Of a stretch of 64,000 bases of DNA, positions 10,625-19,695 are shown piece after piece. Location: contig JAGRJY010000179.1 of the NCBI GenBank assembly GCA_020442465.1, positions 45,328 to 109,327 of the forward strand. Reading direction: 5' to 3'. Positions within the stretch are counted from its first letter, which is position 1. The number at the start of each line of letters is the position of its first letter. A program made the position numbers and the translations under genes. The notes beneath the pieces are model-generated. The model saw only the letters and a program-made list of their open reading frames with translations, did not search any database and was not told the DNA's origin. The stretch is from Lysobacterales bacterium (GTDB taxonomy: Bacteria > Pseudomonadota > Gammaproteobacteria > Xanthomonadales > Xanthomonadaceae).

Positions 10625-10627
10625 TCC

Positions 10628-11116
10628 ATGAATCGAATCGTCGGCTATTTCAAGAGCCTTCTGCTGCTCGAACTCTTCGCCGGTCTGCGCGTGACCTGGG
10701 GCTATCTGTGGGCGCCCAAGTACACGATGCGTTACCCGCTGGAGAAGTTTCCGCAGTCGCCGCGCTTCCGCGGTCTGCACGCGCTGCGGCGTTACGCGAA
10801 TGGCGAAGAGCGCTGTATCGCCTGCAAGCTCTGCGAGGCGGTCTGTCCGGCGCTGGCCATCACCATCGATTCGGAGCCGCGGGAAGACGGCAGCCGGCGT
10901 ACGACCCGCTACGACATCGATCTCTTCAAGTGCATTTACTGCGGCTTCTGCGAGGAAAGCTGCCCGGTCGACTCGATCGTAGAGACGCACATTCACGAAT
11001 ATCACTTCGAGAATCGCGGCGAGAACATCATGACCAAGCAGAAGCTGCTGGCCATCGGTGACCGTTTCGAGTCCGAGGTGGCCGAGAGGAAGGCAGCCGA
11101 TGCCGCTTACCGCTGA
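10628..11116 (+). CDS. nuoI: NADH-quinone oxidoreductase subunit I (N6a and N6b clusters)
   Basis: A 162-residue TYKY-type ferredoxin subunit linking cluster N5 to N2. Two 4Fe-4S motifs are intact: [12 protein letters not shown] and [12 protein letters not shown], each with the C-x2-C-x2-C-x3-CP pattern. It begins four bases after the nuoH stop, and the gap to nuoJ is 67 bases, the longest inside the operon. Confidence 0.98.
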   Translation: MNRIVGYFKSLLLLELFAGLRVTWGYLWAPKYTMRYPLEKFPQSPRFRGLHALRRYANGEERCIACKLCEAVCPALAITIDSEPREDGSRRTTRYDIDLFKCIYCGFCEESCPVDSIVETHIHEYHFENRGENIMTKQKLLAIGDRFESEVAERKAADAAYR

Positions 11117-11183
11117 TTTCTGTTTGACCAATCCCGATCTGCACGCTTCGTGCCGCTCGAACGGGCAGGGGAGCTGCTGAGCC

Positions 11184-11798
11184 ATGACTTTTCCCTTGTT
11201 GGCCTTCTATGTGCTGGCCGCGGTCACGGTGTTCGCGGCCCTGGGCGTCGTGACCGTGCGCAATTCGGTCCATGCCGTGCTGTTGCTGGTCCTGACGTTC
11301 TTCTCCACCGCCTGCGTGTGGCTGCTGGCCGAAGCCGAGTTTCTCGCCATCGCCCTGGTCCTGGTCTACGTCGGCGCGGTGATGGTGCTGTTCCTGTTCG
11401 TGGTGATGATGCTGGACATCAAGCCCGAGGCGATGCGGGTCAATTTCTCCAGGAGCCTTCCGGTTGCCCTGCTGGTCGCGGCGATCATGGCGCTTGAAAT
11501 GCTCACCCTGGTGGGTGTCCAGCAGGGTCTGAAGAACGGCGTCGGCATGGGCGACGACCCGGCAGGTGCTGCGGGCAACACGGTCTGGCTGGGCCGCGCG
11601 CTGTTCACGGAGTATCTGTATCCGTTCGAAATCGCGGCGGTGATCCTCACCGTGGCCATCGTGGCGGCCATCATGCTGACGCTGCGCCGCCGGGCGAATA
11701 CCAAGCACCAGGATCCGGCTCGTCAGGTGCTCGTGCGCCGCGAGGACCGCGTACGCCTGGTGAAGTTGGCGGCCGAGAAGCCCGAGGAGGCCAAATGA
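11184..11798 (+). CDS. nuoJ: NADH-quinone oxidoreductase subunit J
   Basis: A 204-residue membrane subunit with five helices. The [17 protein letters not shown] segment is the third helix, whose pi-bulge moves during turnover in known structures. The C-terminal tail of about 40 residues is basic and cytosolic. The stop overlaps the nuoK start by four bases. Confidence 0.97.
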   Translation: MTFPLLAFYVLAAVTVFAALGVVTVRNSVHAVLLLVLTFFSTACVWLLAEAEFLAIALVLVYVGAVMVLFLFVVMMLDIKPEAMRVNFSRSLPVALLVAAIMALEMLTLVGVQQGLKNGVGMGDDPAGAAGNTVWLGRALFTEYLYPFEIAAVILTVAIVAAIMLTLRRRANTKHQDPARQVLVRREDRVRLVKLAAEKPEEAK

Positions 11799-12100
11799 TC
11801 ACCTTGCAGCACTACCTCGGCCTGGGCGCCCTGCTGTTCTGCATCAGCGTGCTCGGCATCGTGATCAACCGCAAGAATCTGATCGTGCTGCTGATGGCGA
11901 TCGAGCTGATGCTGCTGGCGGTAAACATCAATTTCGTCGGTTTCTCGCGTCACCTCGGCGACGTGGACGGACAGGTCTTCGTGTTCTTCATCCTGACTGT
12001 AGCGGCGGCGGAGGCGGCGATTGGCCTGGCGATCCTGGTGACCCTGTTCCGCAACCGCGCCACGGTGGACGTCACCGAACTCGATTCGATGAAGGGCTGA
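11795..12100 (+). CDS. nuoK: NADH-quinone oxidoreductase subunit K
   Basis: A 101-residue subunit with three membrane helices, homologous to MrpC antiporter subunits. The two conserved buried acidic residues of the proton path are present, in [14 protein letters not shown] and in [13 protein letters not shown]. It overlaps nuoJ by ATGA and precedes nuoL by 31 bases. Confidence 0.98.
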   Translation: MITLQHYLGLGALLFCISVLGIVINRKNLIVLLMAIELMLLAVNINFVGFSRHLGDVDGQVFVFFILTVAAAEAAIGLAILVTLFRNRATVDVTELDSMKG

Positions 12101-12131
12101 ACATGCGACACGACGCCACACTGATTCTGGA

Positions 12132-14216
12132 ATGCTCATCGTGATCGAGACCTCCACGCTGTTGATCATCGCGCTCGCCCCGTTGCTGGGCGCCATCGTG
12201 GCCGGACTGTTCGGCAAGTTCGTCGGCCGCGCCGGCGCGCACACGGTGACGATTCTTGGGGTTGCAGTGTCCTGCGCGCTGTCCATGCAGGTGCTGCACG
12301 CCCTGGTCTGGGGCGGCGCCGCGCCAGTGAACGTCAACCTCTACACGTGGTTCGAGGTCGGTGGCTACTCGGCCCATGTCGGATTCCTGATTGACAACCT
12401 CACCGCGATGATGATGGTGGTCGTGACCTTCGTGTCGCTGCTGGTGCACGTCTACACCATCGGCTACATGGAGGAAGATCCCGGCTACCAGCGCTTCTTC
12501 TCGTACATCTCGCTGTTCACCTTCTCGATGTTGATGCTGGTGATGAGCAACAACTTCATGCAGCTGTTCTTCGGCTGGGAAGCGGTCGGCCTGGTTTCCT
12601 ATCTGCTGATCGGCTTCTGGTTCAAGCGGCCGTCCGCGATCTTCGCCAATCTGAAGGCCTTCCTGGTCAACCGTGTCGGCGACTTCGGATTTCTGCTGGG
12701 CATTGCCGGCGTGCTGTACTGGATCGGCTCACTCGACTACGCCGAGGTGTTCGCCGCAGCGCCGGCTATCGCCGAGCTGCAGTTCTCACCATGGGGCGAG
12801 GTGATGTGGTCGGTGCCGACCTTCATCTGTATCTGCCTGTTCATCGGAGCGATGGGCAAGTCGGCGCAGGTGCCGCTGCACGTCTGGCTTCCGGATTCGA
12901 TGGAAGGCCCCACGCCGATTTCTGCGCTGATCCACGCGGCCACCATGGTCACCGCCGGCATCTTCATGGTGGCGCGCATGTCGCCGCTGTTCGAGATGTC
13001 GGAGACCGCGCTGTCGTTTGTCCTGTTCATCGGCACCACGACGGCGTTTTTCACCGGCTTGATCGGCATGGTGCAGAACGACATCAAGCGCGTGGTCGCC
13101 TATTCCACGCTCTCCCAGCTGGGCTACATGACGGTTGCCCTGGGCGTATCCGCCTATGCGGGTGCGGTCTACCACCTCATGACGCACGCCTTCTTCAAGG
13201 CGCTGCTGTTCCTGGCTGCCGGCTCGGTGATCATCGGCATGCATCATGAGCAGGACATGCGCAAGATGGGTGGCCTGCGCAAGTACATGCCGATCACCTA
13301 TCTCACCTGCCTGATCGGCACGCTGGCGCTGGTGGGTACGCCGTTTTTCTCCGGCTACTACTCGAAGGACAGCATTATTCTTGCGACCGAGGCGGCGGCA
13401 GAGCACGGCGGACTGATCCAGATGTACGCCAAGTACGCCGTACTGCTCGGCGTGTTCATCACCAGCTTCTACAGCTTCCGCCTGCTGTACATGACTTTCC
13501 ACGGTGAGGAGCGTTTCCGGCACGCCGGGGCGCATGCCCACGACGCGCACGGCAGCGACGGGCACGGCGACGATGGCCATGACGGCGACGACCACGGGCA
13601 CCACGGCGTGCACGTGCCGCACGAGTCGCCTTGGGTGGTTACCCTGCCGCTCATCCTGCTCGCGATTCCGTCGATCGTCATCGGCTTTCTGACCGTGGGC
13701 CCGATGCTGTTTGGCGACTTCTTCAGCGGCGCGATTGTGGTCAACGAGGCGCACAATACGCTCGGCCACGTGGCGCACAAGGTATGGCATGCGGATCACG
13801 GGTGGGTATCTGCGGCAACCGCGTTCGGCATGCACTTCGTCACTTCGCCAGCGTTCTACCTGGCCTTCCTTGGCTTCGCCGCGGCGACCTACATCTATCT
13901 GTTCAACCCGTCCATCGCCGACCGGGTGAAGGCGTCGCTCGGCTGGCTGCACCGCCTGCTGGAGAACAAGTACGGGTTCGACGACTTCAACCAGAAGGTG
14001 TTTGCCGGCGGCAGTCTGCGCCTTGGGCGCGCGCTCTGGAAGGGCGGTGACGCGGCGATCATCGACGGCGTGGTCGTCGACGGTTCTGCGTCGCTGGTCG
14101 ATCGCATCGCTTCGATGATGCGCGCCATCCAGACCGGCCACCTGTACCACTACGCCTTTGCCATGATCATCGGGCTCATCGCGATGCTTGGCGCCCTGAT
14201 TTACGCCGCGGGCTGA
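12132..14216 (+). CDS. nuoL: NADH-quinone oxidoreductase subunit L (proton-pumping antiporter-like)
   Basis: A 694-residue Mrp-antiporter-like subunit at the far end of the membrane arm, with 16 or so helices and the long lateral helix at the C-terminus. Conserved features are the glutamate of FFGWEAVGLVSYLLIGFW, the lysine region of GKSAQVPLHVWLPD-SMEGPTP, and HAATMVTAG. A loop at residues 464-498 holds 11 His and 7 Asp in 35 residues, discussed under findings. Start ATG 12132; an in-frame GTG at 12141 is possible. Confidence 0.97.
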   Translation: MLIVIETSTLLIIALAPLLGAIVAGLFGKFVGRAGAHTVTILGVAVSCALSMQVLHALVWGGAAPVNVNLYTWFEVGGYSAHVGFLIDNLTAMMMVVVTFVSLLVHVYTIGYMEEDPGYQRFFSYISLFTFSMLMLVMSNNFMQLFFGWEAVGLVSYLLIGFWFKRPSAIFANLKAFLVNRVGDFGFLLGIAGVLYWIGSLDYAEVFAAAPAIAELQFSPWGEVMWSVPTFICICLFIGAMGKSAQVPLHVWLPDSMEGPTPISALIHAATMVTAGIFMVARMSPLFEMSETALSFVLFIGTTTAFFTGLIGMVQNDIKRVVAYSTLSQLGYMTVALGVSAYAGAVYHLMTHAFFKALLFLAAGSVIIGMHHEQDMRKMGGLRKYMPITYLTCLIGTLALVGTPFFSGYYSKDSIILATEAAAEHGGLIQMYAKYAVLLGVFITSFYSFRLLYMTFHGEERFRHAGAHAHDAHGSDGHGDDGHDGDDHGHHGVHVPHESPWVVTLPLILLAIPSIVIGFLTVGPMLFGDFFSGAIVVNEAHNTLGHVAHKVWHADHGWVSAATAFGMHFVTSPAFYLAFLGFAAATYIYLFNPSIADRVKASLGWLHRLLENKYGFDDFNQKVFAGGSLRLGRALWKGGDAAIIDGVVVDGSASLVDRIASMMRAIQTGHLYHYAFAMIIGLIAMLGALIYAAG

Positions 14217-14243
14217 GCCCGGGACACGCGACAAGGACACTGA

Positions 14244-15758
14244 ATGCCTTCCTCCTTGCCTCTACTCAGTCTGCTGATCTGGCTGCCCGTGCTGGGCGGT
14301 GCGGCGCTGCTGGCACTCGGCCAGAAGCGGGCCGGCGCAGCACGCGGACTGGCCTTGCTCGTGGCCCTGGTCACGCTGGCGCTCAGCCTGCCGCTGTATG
14401 CCGGGCACGACTTCGCCTCTCCGGCGATGCAGTTCGTCGAGTCGCGGGAATGGATCCCGGCGTTCGACATCCGCTACGCCCTCGGCGTGGACGGCATTTC
14501 CATCGCGCTGATCATCCTGACCACCTTCACGACCGTTCTGGTTGTGCTGGGCGCGTGGTCGTCGATCACCGATCGCATCAATCAGTATCTCGCCGCCTTC
14601 CTGATTCTCGAAGGGATGATGATCGGCGTGTTCTCCGCGCTCGATGCGATGCTCTTCTACGTGTTCTTCGAGGGCATGCTGATTCCGATGTTCATCATCA
14701 TCGGCGTCTGGGGTGGGGCACGGCGCGTCTACGCATCGATCAAGTTCTTCCTGTACACCTTCCTCGGTTCGGTGTTCATGCTCGTTGGGCTGATCTACCT
14801 GTACCTCAAGAGCGGCAGCTTCCAGCTCGCCGATCTGTACGCACTGCGCCTCGATGCCACGGAACAGATGTGGCTGTTCTTTGCATTCCTGATCGCGTTC
14901 GCGGTCAAGGTGCCGATGTTCCCGGTGCATACCTGGTTGCCGGACGCGCACGTCGAGGCGCCCACCGGCGGTTCGGTGATCCTTGCGGCGATCATGCTGA
15001 AGATCGGCGGCTACGGCTTCATCCGTTTCTCCCTGCCAATCGTCCCCGATGCCGGTCAGGAGTGGGCCTGGCTGGTGATCGCGCTGAGTCTGGTCGCGGT
15101 CATCTACATCGGCCTGGTGGCGCTGGTGCAGGAAGACATGAAAAAGCTGATCGCCTACTCGTCGATCTCGCACATGGGTTTCGTGACCTTGGGCTGCTTC
15201 ATCGCCTTCGCCCTGGTGCGTGAGCTGGGGCGCAGTGACGCCGCGGAACTCGGGCTGCAGGGCGCGATGGTGCAAATGATCTCGCACGGCTTCATCTCCG
15301 GCGCGATGTTCTCCTGCGTGGGTGTCGTCTACGACCGCATGCACACGCGCATGATTCGCGACTACGGCGGTGTGGCCAACACGATGCCCTGGTTCGCTGC
15401 GTTCATGGTGCTGTTCGGCATGGCCAATTCGGGCCTGCCCGGCACCTCCGGATTCGTCGGCGAGTTCATGGTCATTCTTGCTGCCTTCCAGGCCAGCCCG
15501 TGGTTGGCGTTCGCCGCGGCCGTCACTCTGGTGGTTGGTGCGGCCTACACGCTGTGGCTGGTCAAGCGGGTGCTGTTCGGCGAAGTCGCCAACGACCATG
15601 TCGCCGAACTGAAGGACATCAATCCTCGCGAAGCGGTGGTGCTGGGCGCATTCGCCCTGGCCGTTCTCGCGTTCGGCATCTATCCCAAACCGCTGACCGA
15701 CCTGATGGACGCCTCGGTGGCCCAACTGGTGGCGCAGCTCGCGGTGACCAAGCTATGA
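14244..15758 (+). CDS. nuoM: NADH-quinone oxidoreductase subunit M (proton-pumping antiporter-like)
   Basis: A 504-residue membrane subunit with about 14 helices. The key glutamate of helix 5 is in the FFEGMLIPMFIIIGVWGG motif, the lysine and proline region in AVKVPMFPVHTWLPDAHVEAP, and SSISHMGFV marks a conserved discontinuous helix. It begins 28 bases after nuoL and overlaps nuoN by ATGA at its stop. Confidence 0.98.
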   Translation: MPSSLPLLSLLIWLPVLGGAALLALGQKRAGAARGLALLVALVTLALSLPLYAGHDFASPAMQFVESREWIPAFDIRYALGVDGISIALIILTTFTTVLVVLGAWSSITDRINQYLAAFLILEGMMIGVFSALDAMLFYVFFEGMLIPMFIIIGVWGGARRVYASIKFFLYTFLGSVFMLVGLIYLYLKSGSFQLADLYALRLDATEQMWLFFAFLIAFAVKVPMFPVHTWLPDAHVEAPTGGSVILAAIMLKIGGYGFIRFSLPIVPDAGQEWAWLVIALSLVAVIYIGLVALVQEDMKKLIAYSSISHMGFVTLGCFIAFALVRELGRSDAAELGLQGAMVQMISHGFISGAMFSCVGVVYDRMHTRMIRDYGGVANTMPWFAAFMVLFGMANSGLPGTSGFVGEFMVILAAFQASPWLAFAAAVTLVVGAAYTLWLVKRVLFGEVANDHVAELKDINPREAVVLGAFALAVLAFGIYPKPLTDLMDASVAQLVAQLAVTKL

Positions 15759-17212
15759 ACGCTTCCGAAGTCATGACGCTTCCGCAACTGATGCCGCTGA
15801 TGCCGGAGATCTTCCTGCTCTGCGCAGCCTGCACTCTCTTGCTCATCGACCTGTGGATCAGCGATTCGCGGCGCGGGCTGACCCACTTCTTCTCGATCGC
15901 CATCATGGCCGCCACCGCCGCGCTGCTCGTGCGCACGCCCGACCACGTCGATCGCGTCGCCATGGGCGGCATGTTCCTGCGCGACCAGGTGGCCGACCTG
16001 CTCAAGCTGTTCATCCTGGCGGTAAGCGCCGGGGCAGTGATCTACGCCAAGCCGTATTTGCGCATGCGCGGACTGTTCCGTGGCGAGTTCCACGTGCTGG
16101 TGCTGTTCGCAGTGCTGGGCATGATGATTCTGGTGTCGGCCGGAAACCTGCTGACAATCTATCTGGGCCTTGAACTTCTCGCCCTGTCGTCCTACGCCCT
16201 GGTGGCGATGGACCGTGACAGCAAGCTGTCTTCGGAAGCGGCGATGAAGTACTTCGTGCTCGGCGCACTGGCGTCGGGCATGCTGCTCTATGGCATGAGC
16301 ATGATTTACGGGGCGACCGGCACGCTCGACATCGCCAGTGTCCAGTCGGCGATCGGCAGTCTGGGCGACAACCGGGGCATCATGCTGATGGGCGTGGTGT
16401 TCATGCTGGTCGGCATTTCTTTCAAGTTCGGTGCCGCGCCTTTCCATATGTGGCTGCCGGACGTGTACCAGGGCGCGCCGACCGCGATCACCCTGTTCAT
16501 CGGATCCGCACCGAAGATCGCCGCGTTCGGCATGGCCTACCGGTTGCTCTCGGGCATCGCAGGGGGCGTGGAAGCTGACTGGCAGCCCATTCTGGCCTGG
16601 CTGGCAGTGGCCTCGCTGGCAATCGGCAACGTGGTGGCCATTGCGCAAACCAATCTCAAGCGCATGCTCGCCTATTCGACGATCTCGCACGTCGGGTTCC
16701 TGTTTCTCGGCCTCAGCAATGGCACGCCTGCGGGATTTTCCGCGGCGATGTTCTACGCCGTCAGCTACGCGCTGATGAGCGCCGGTGCCTTCGCCGCCAT
16801 CATCATGCTTGCGCGGCAGGGGTTCGAGGCAGAGGAGATCAGCGACTACGCGGGGCTGGCCAAGACGCAGCCGTCACTGGCCGGTTTGATCCTGCTGATC
16901 ATGGGCTCCCTCGCCGGGCTGCCGCCGCTGCTCGGATTCTGGGCCAAGGTGGCCGTGATCAAGGCGGCACTGGATGCCAGCCTGCTGTGGCTGGCCATCA
17001 CCGCGGTGGTGTTCGCGGTGGTCGGCGCGTTCTACTACATCCGCGTCATCAAGGTGATGTTCTTCGACAAGCCCGCCGAAGCCACCCCAGCAGGCTTGCT
17101 GGGCGATTTCCAGGCGCGCTGGCTGTTTGGATTCAATGCCGGGCTGATGCTCGTGCTGGGCCTGTTCTCAGGCCCGTTGCTCAGCTGGTGCGAGCGCGCC
17201 ATGGGCGTTTGA
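15755..17212 (+). CDS. nuoN: NADH-quinone oxidoreductase subunit N (proton-pumping antiporter-like)
   Basis: A 485-residue membrane subunit with about 14 helices and last gene of the nuo operon. The family motifs LGLELLALSSYALVA (helix 5 glutamate), GAAPFHMWLPDVYQGAPT and AYSTISHVGF are intact. The ATG overlaps the nuoM stop; an open frame continuing upstream from 15500 is only a shadow of nuoM. No convincing intrinsic terminator is seen in the 47 bases before the next promoter. Confidence 0.98.
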   Translation: MNASEVMTLPQLMPLMPEIFLLCAACTLLLIDLWISDSRRGLTHFFSIAIMAATAALLVRTPDHVDRVAMGGMFLRDQVADLLKLFILAVSAGAVIYAKPYLRMRGLFRGEFHVLVLFAVLGMMILVSAGNLLTIYLGLELLALSSYALVAMDRDSKLSSEAAMKYFVLGALASGMLLYGMSMIYGATGTLDIASVQSAIGSLGDNRGIMLMGVVFMLVGISFKFGAAPFHMWLPDVYQGAPTAITLFIGSAPKIAAFGMAYRLLSGIAGGVEADWQPILAWLAVASLAIGNVVAIAQTNLKRMLAYSTISHVGFLFLGLSNGTPAGFSAAMFYAVSYALMSAGAFAAIIMLARQGFEAEEISDYAGLAKTQPSLAGLILLIMGSLAGLPPLLGFWAKVAVIKAALDASLLWLAITAVVFAVVGAFYYIRVIKVMFFDKPAEATPAGLLGDFQARWLFGFNAGLMLVLGLFSGPLLSWCERAMGV

Positions 17213-17259
17213 ACTCCGCCTTCGGCGCTTGGCGCCGTCGCATCGTTCATTCTTCCCGC

Positions 17260-17288
17260 TTGTCAAAGTAAGTAGTTCTACGTATCAT
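17260..17288 (+). promoter_or_regulatory. Strong sigma-70 promoter before tRNA-fMet
   Basis: TTGTCA (17260-17265), a 17-base spacer and TATCAT (17283-17288), each box differing from consensus at one position. Transcription should start near 17295, about eight bases before the mature tRNA, through a GC-rich discriminator (GGGCTCGC), the kind seen at stringently controlled stable-RNA promoters. It probably also feeds rimP-nusA-infB downstream. Confidence 0.7.
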
Positions 17289-17302
17289 TCTGGGCTCGCT
17301 GC

Positions 17303-17379
17303 TGCGGGGTGGAGCAGTCTGGCAGCTCGTCGGGCTCATAACCCGAAGGTCGCAGGTTCAAATCCTGCCCCCGCTACCA
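17303..17379 (+). tRNA. metY: Initiator tRNA-Met (anticodon CAT)
   Basis: A 77-base cloverleaf. Initiator identity follows from the three consecutive G:C pairs of the anticodon stem (CGGG-CTCATAA-CCCG, anticodon 17337-17339) and from the unpaired first position of the acceptor stem. Positions 2-7 (GCGGGG) pair with CCCCGC, but position 1 is T17303 and position 72 is T17375, a U-U mismatch rather than the C-A of E. coli. The encoded CCA is at 17377-17379. Its place before rimP-nusA matches the metY position in E. coli. Confidence 0.96.
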
Positions 17380-17467
17380 GTCTTGGTGTTGCGAGAGCCT
17401 CTTGATGAGGCTCTTTCAACTTCCAGACATGGCTCAACGTCGTGTTTGGTACCAACCTGGGTTTTCT

Positions 17468-17498
17468 GAAAGGGGCCGCGTGCCCCTTTCGTGTTTTT
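17468..17498 (+). terminator. Intrinsic terminator between tRNA-fMet and rimP
   Basis: A perfect nine-pair stem GAAAGGGGC / GCCCCTTTC (17468-17476 and 17482-17490) with a five-base loop, followed by GTGTTTTTT. It should release part of the transcripts after the tRNA and let the rest continue into rimP-nusA-infB, giving excess tRNA over mRNA. Confidence 0.8.
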
Positions 17499-17526
17499 TG
17501 GCCCTCTCGAACGTCGGGAGTTCGTG

Positions 17527-18051
17527 TTGCAGAAAATCGCCGAGCTTGAATCGATGCTGGCCCCGTGCGTACACGACGTGGGCAACGGACTGTCGCTCTG
17601 GGGCGTCGAGTTCGTGCCGGGTGAGCGGCGATCGCTGCTGCGCCTGTACATCGATGCGGGCGAGCGATCCGTGACGCTGGATGACTGCGAGGCCGTCAGT
17701 CGTGAGGTGAGCGCGCTGCTCGACGTGAACGACCCGATTTCCGGCAACTACAGCCTCGAGGTGTCTTCACCCGGTCTGGATCGTCCGCTGTTCAAGCCCG
17801 AGCAGTACCAGGCTTGGGCGGGCTCGATGGTCAAGCTGACGCTCGCGCTGCCGGTGGAGGGCCGCAAGCGGATCCAGGGTGTCATCGAATCGTCGGACGG
17901 AACGGTGTTGGCGCTGCGCGAAGGTGATGCCAGCGTGAGCGTGCCGCATTCGGCGATTCACAAGGCACGGGTCGTGCCCGAATTCGATCCGCCGGCGAAG
18001 CCGGGCGGCGCGGCAAACCAGGGAAAGCCGAAGCGCAAGCCGCGTCGGTAG
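17527..18051 (+). CDS. rimP: Ribosome maturation factor RimP
   Basis: A protein of about 174 residues needed for 30S subunit maturation. The N-terminal domain has the YSLEVSSPGLDRPL signature near residue 75, and the C-terminal SH3-like domain ends in VPHSAIHKARVVPEFD before a basic tail (KPKRKPRR). The start is uncertain: TTG at 17527 has CGGGAG six bases upstream and is preferred; GTG at 17524 is nearly as good, and GTG at 17491 lies in the terminator T-run and is unlikely. First protein gene of the nusA-infB operon. Confidence 0.93.
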   Translation: MQKIAELESMLAPCVHDVGNGLSLWGVEFVPGERRSLLRLYIDAGERSVTLDDCEAVSREVSALLDVNDPISGNYSLEVSSPGLDRPLFKPEQYQAWAGSMVKLTLALPVEGRKRIQGVIESSDGTVLALREGDASVSVPHSAIHKARVVPEFDPPAKPGGAANQGKPKRKPRR

Positions 18052-18096
18052 ATCGATCAACAAGCGGGGGCGATGTGCCTCCGTGGGAGCGAGAGC

Positions 18097-19605
18097 ATGA
18101 GCAAGGAATTGTTGATGGTGGTGGAGGCGGTCGCCAATGAGAAGGGCGTCGACCGCGATGTGATTCTGGAAGCGATGGAAGCGGCGCTGGCTTCGGCCGC
18201 GCGCAAGCGCTATCCGGATGAAGACACCAGCATCCGCGTGGAGATCAATCCCAAGGACGGCAGCTACGAAACCTTCCGTCGCTGGGAGATCGTCGCCGAC
18301 GACGTGGTCATGGAGTCGCCCGACCGGCAGATCCGCCTGATGGACGCCGTGGACGAACGCGAGGGCTCCGAGGTCGGGGAGTACATCGAAGAGAAGATCG
18401 AGAACCCGGACTTCGGTCGCATTGCCGCCCAGGCGGCCAAGCAGGTCATCGTGCAGCGCGTGCGTGAAGCCGAGCGTGCGCAGGTGGTCGAAGCCTACAA
18501 GGACCGCGTCGGGGAGCTCATCACCGGCATCGTCAAGCGCGTCGAACGTGGCAACATCCACGTCGACTTGGGCGGCAACGCCGAAGCCTTCATTCCGAAG
18601 GACAAGGCCATTCCGCGTGACGTTGTGCGCGCCGGCGATCGCGTTCGCGGGTACCTCTACGACGTGCGCTCGGAGATTCGCGGCCCGCAGCTGTTCATCT
18701 CGCGCACTGCGCCTGAATTCATGATCGAGCTGTTCAAGCTCGAGGTGCCGGAAGTCGGCCAGGGGCTGGTGGAAATCAAGGCGGCGGCGCGCGACCCGGG
18801 CGATCGCGCCAAGATCGCCGTGCTGGCGCACGACCATCGCACTGATCCGATCGGCGCCTGCATCGGCATGCGCGGTTCGCGCGTGCAGGCGGTGTCCAAT
18901 GAGCTCAACGGCGAGCGCATCGACATCATCCTGTGGAGCGACAACCCGGCCCAGTTCGTCATCAATGCGATGGCGCCCGCCGAAGTGCAGTCGATCATCG
19001 TCGACGAAGAGCGTCATTCGATGGACATCGCTGTTGCCGAAGAGCGTCTGGCGCAGGCCATCGGCAAGGGCGGCCAGAACGTGCGTCTGGCCAGCAAGCT
19101 GACTGGCTGGCAGCTCAACGTGATGACCCAGGATCAGATCTCGGCGAAGAGCGAGAGCGAGCAGGCGTCGGCGCGTCAGCTGTTCCAGGACAAGCTCGAG
19201 GTCGACGAGGAAATCGCCAGCATCCTGGTGTCCGAGGGTTTCTCCACCGTCGAGGAAATCGCCTACGTTCCGGCCGGCGAGCTGCTTGCCGTCGAAGGAT
19301 TCGACGAGGACATCGTCGAGGAGCTGCGTGCCCGCGCACGCGATGCCCTGCTGACCGAAGCGCTGGCGGTGGAAGAAGAGATCGAAGAGCACAAGCCCGA
19401 AGCGGACCTGCTCGAGCTCGAAGGCATGACCGAGTCGATTGCGTACGCACTGGCCGCGCGCGGCGTGCAGTCGCGTGAAGACTTGTCGGAGCTGGCCGCT
19501 GACGAGATCAGCGACATCGAAGGTGTCGACGAGGAACTGGCCGCCACCCTGATCCTGGCTGCCCGCGCCGACGAAATCGCGCGCCTGGAGCAGGCAGGGG
19601 GCTGA
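18097..19605 (+). CDS. nusA: Transcription elongation/termination factor NusA
   Basis: A 502-residue RNA-polymerase-associated factor controlling pausing, termination and antitermination. Order of domains: N-terminal polymerase-binding domain (1-125), S1 (about 135-200, with [17 protein letters not shown]), KH1 and KH2 (about 205-345, with [14 protein letters not shown] and [12 protein letters not shown]), then two acidic helix-hairpin-helix repeats at the C-terminus as in E. coli. ATG 18097 has GGGAGCGAGAG upstream; an in-frame ATG at 18073 is less suitable. Confidence 0.98.
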   Translation: MSKELLMVVEAVANEKGVDRDVILEAMEAALASAARKRYPDEDTSIRVEINPKDGSYETFRRWEIVADDVVMESPDRQIRLMDAVDEREGSEVGEYIEEKIENPDFGRIAAQAAKQVIVQRVREAERAQVVEAYKDRVGELITGIVKRVERGNIHVDLGGNAEAFIPKDKAIPRDVVRAGDRVRGYLYDVRSEIRGPQLFISRTAPEFMIELFKLEVPEVGQGLVEIKAAARDPGDRAKIAVLAHDHRTDPIGACIGMRGSRVQAVSNELNGERIDIILWSDNPAQFVINAMAPAEVQSIIVDEERHSMDIAVAEERLAQAIGKGGQNVRLASKLTGWQLNVMTQDQISAKSESEQASARQLFQDKLEVDEEIASILVSEGFSTVEEIAYVPAGELLAVEGFDEDIVEELRARARDALLTEALAVEEEIEEHKPEADLLELEGMTESIAYALAARGVQSREDLSELAADEISDIEGVDEELAATLILAARADEIARLEQAGG

Positions 19606-19695
19606 GTCGGCGCGCGTCCGACGAAGTCGCGGGAAGGCTCAGGCTAAAATTATCGGCTTATCCGGGTGCTCAGGCGCCCGAGTACAGGAAGTCAC

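Noticed and set aside
12786..14240. 484-codon open frame on the minus strand
   Set aside because: Antisense shadow of nuoL; Arg/His/Asp-rich without motifs.
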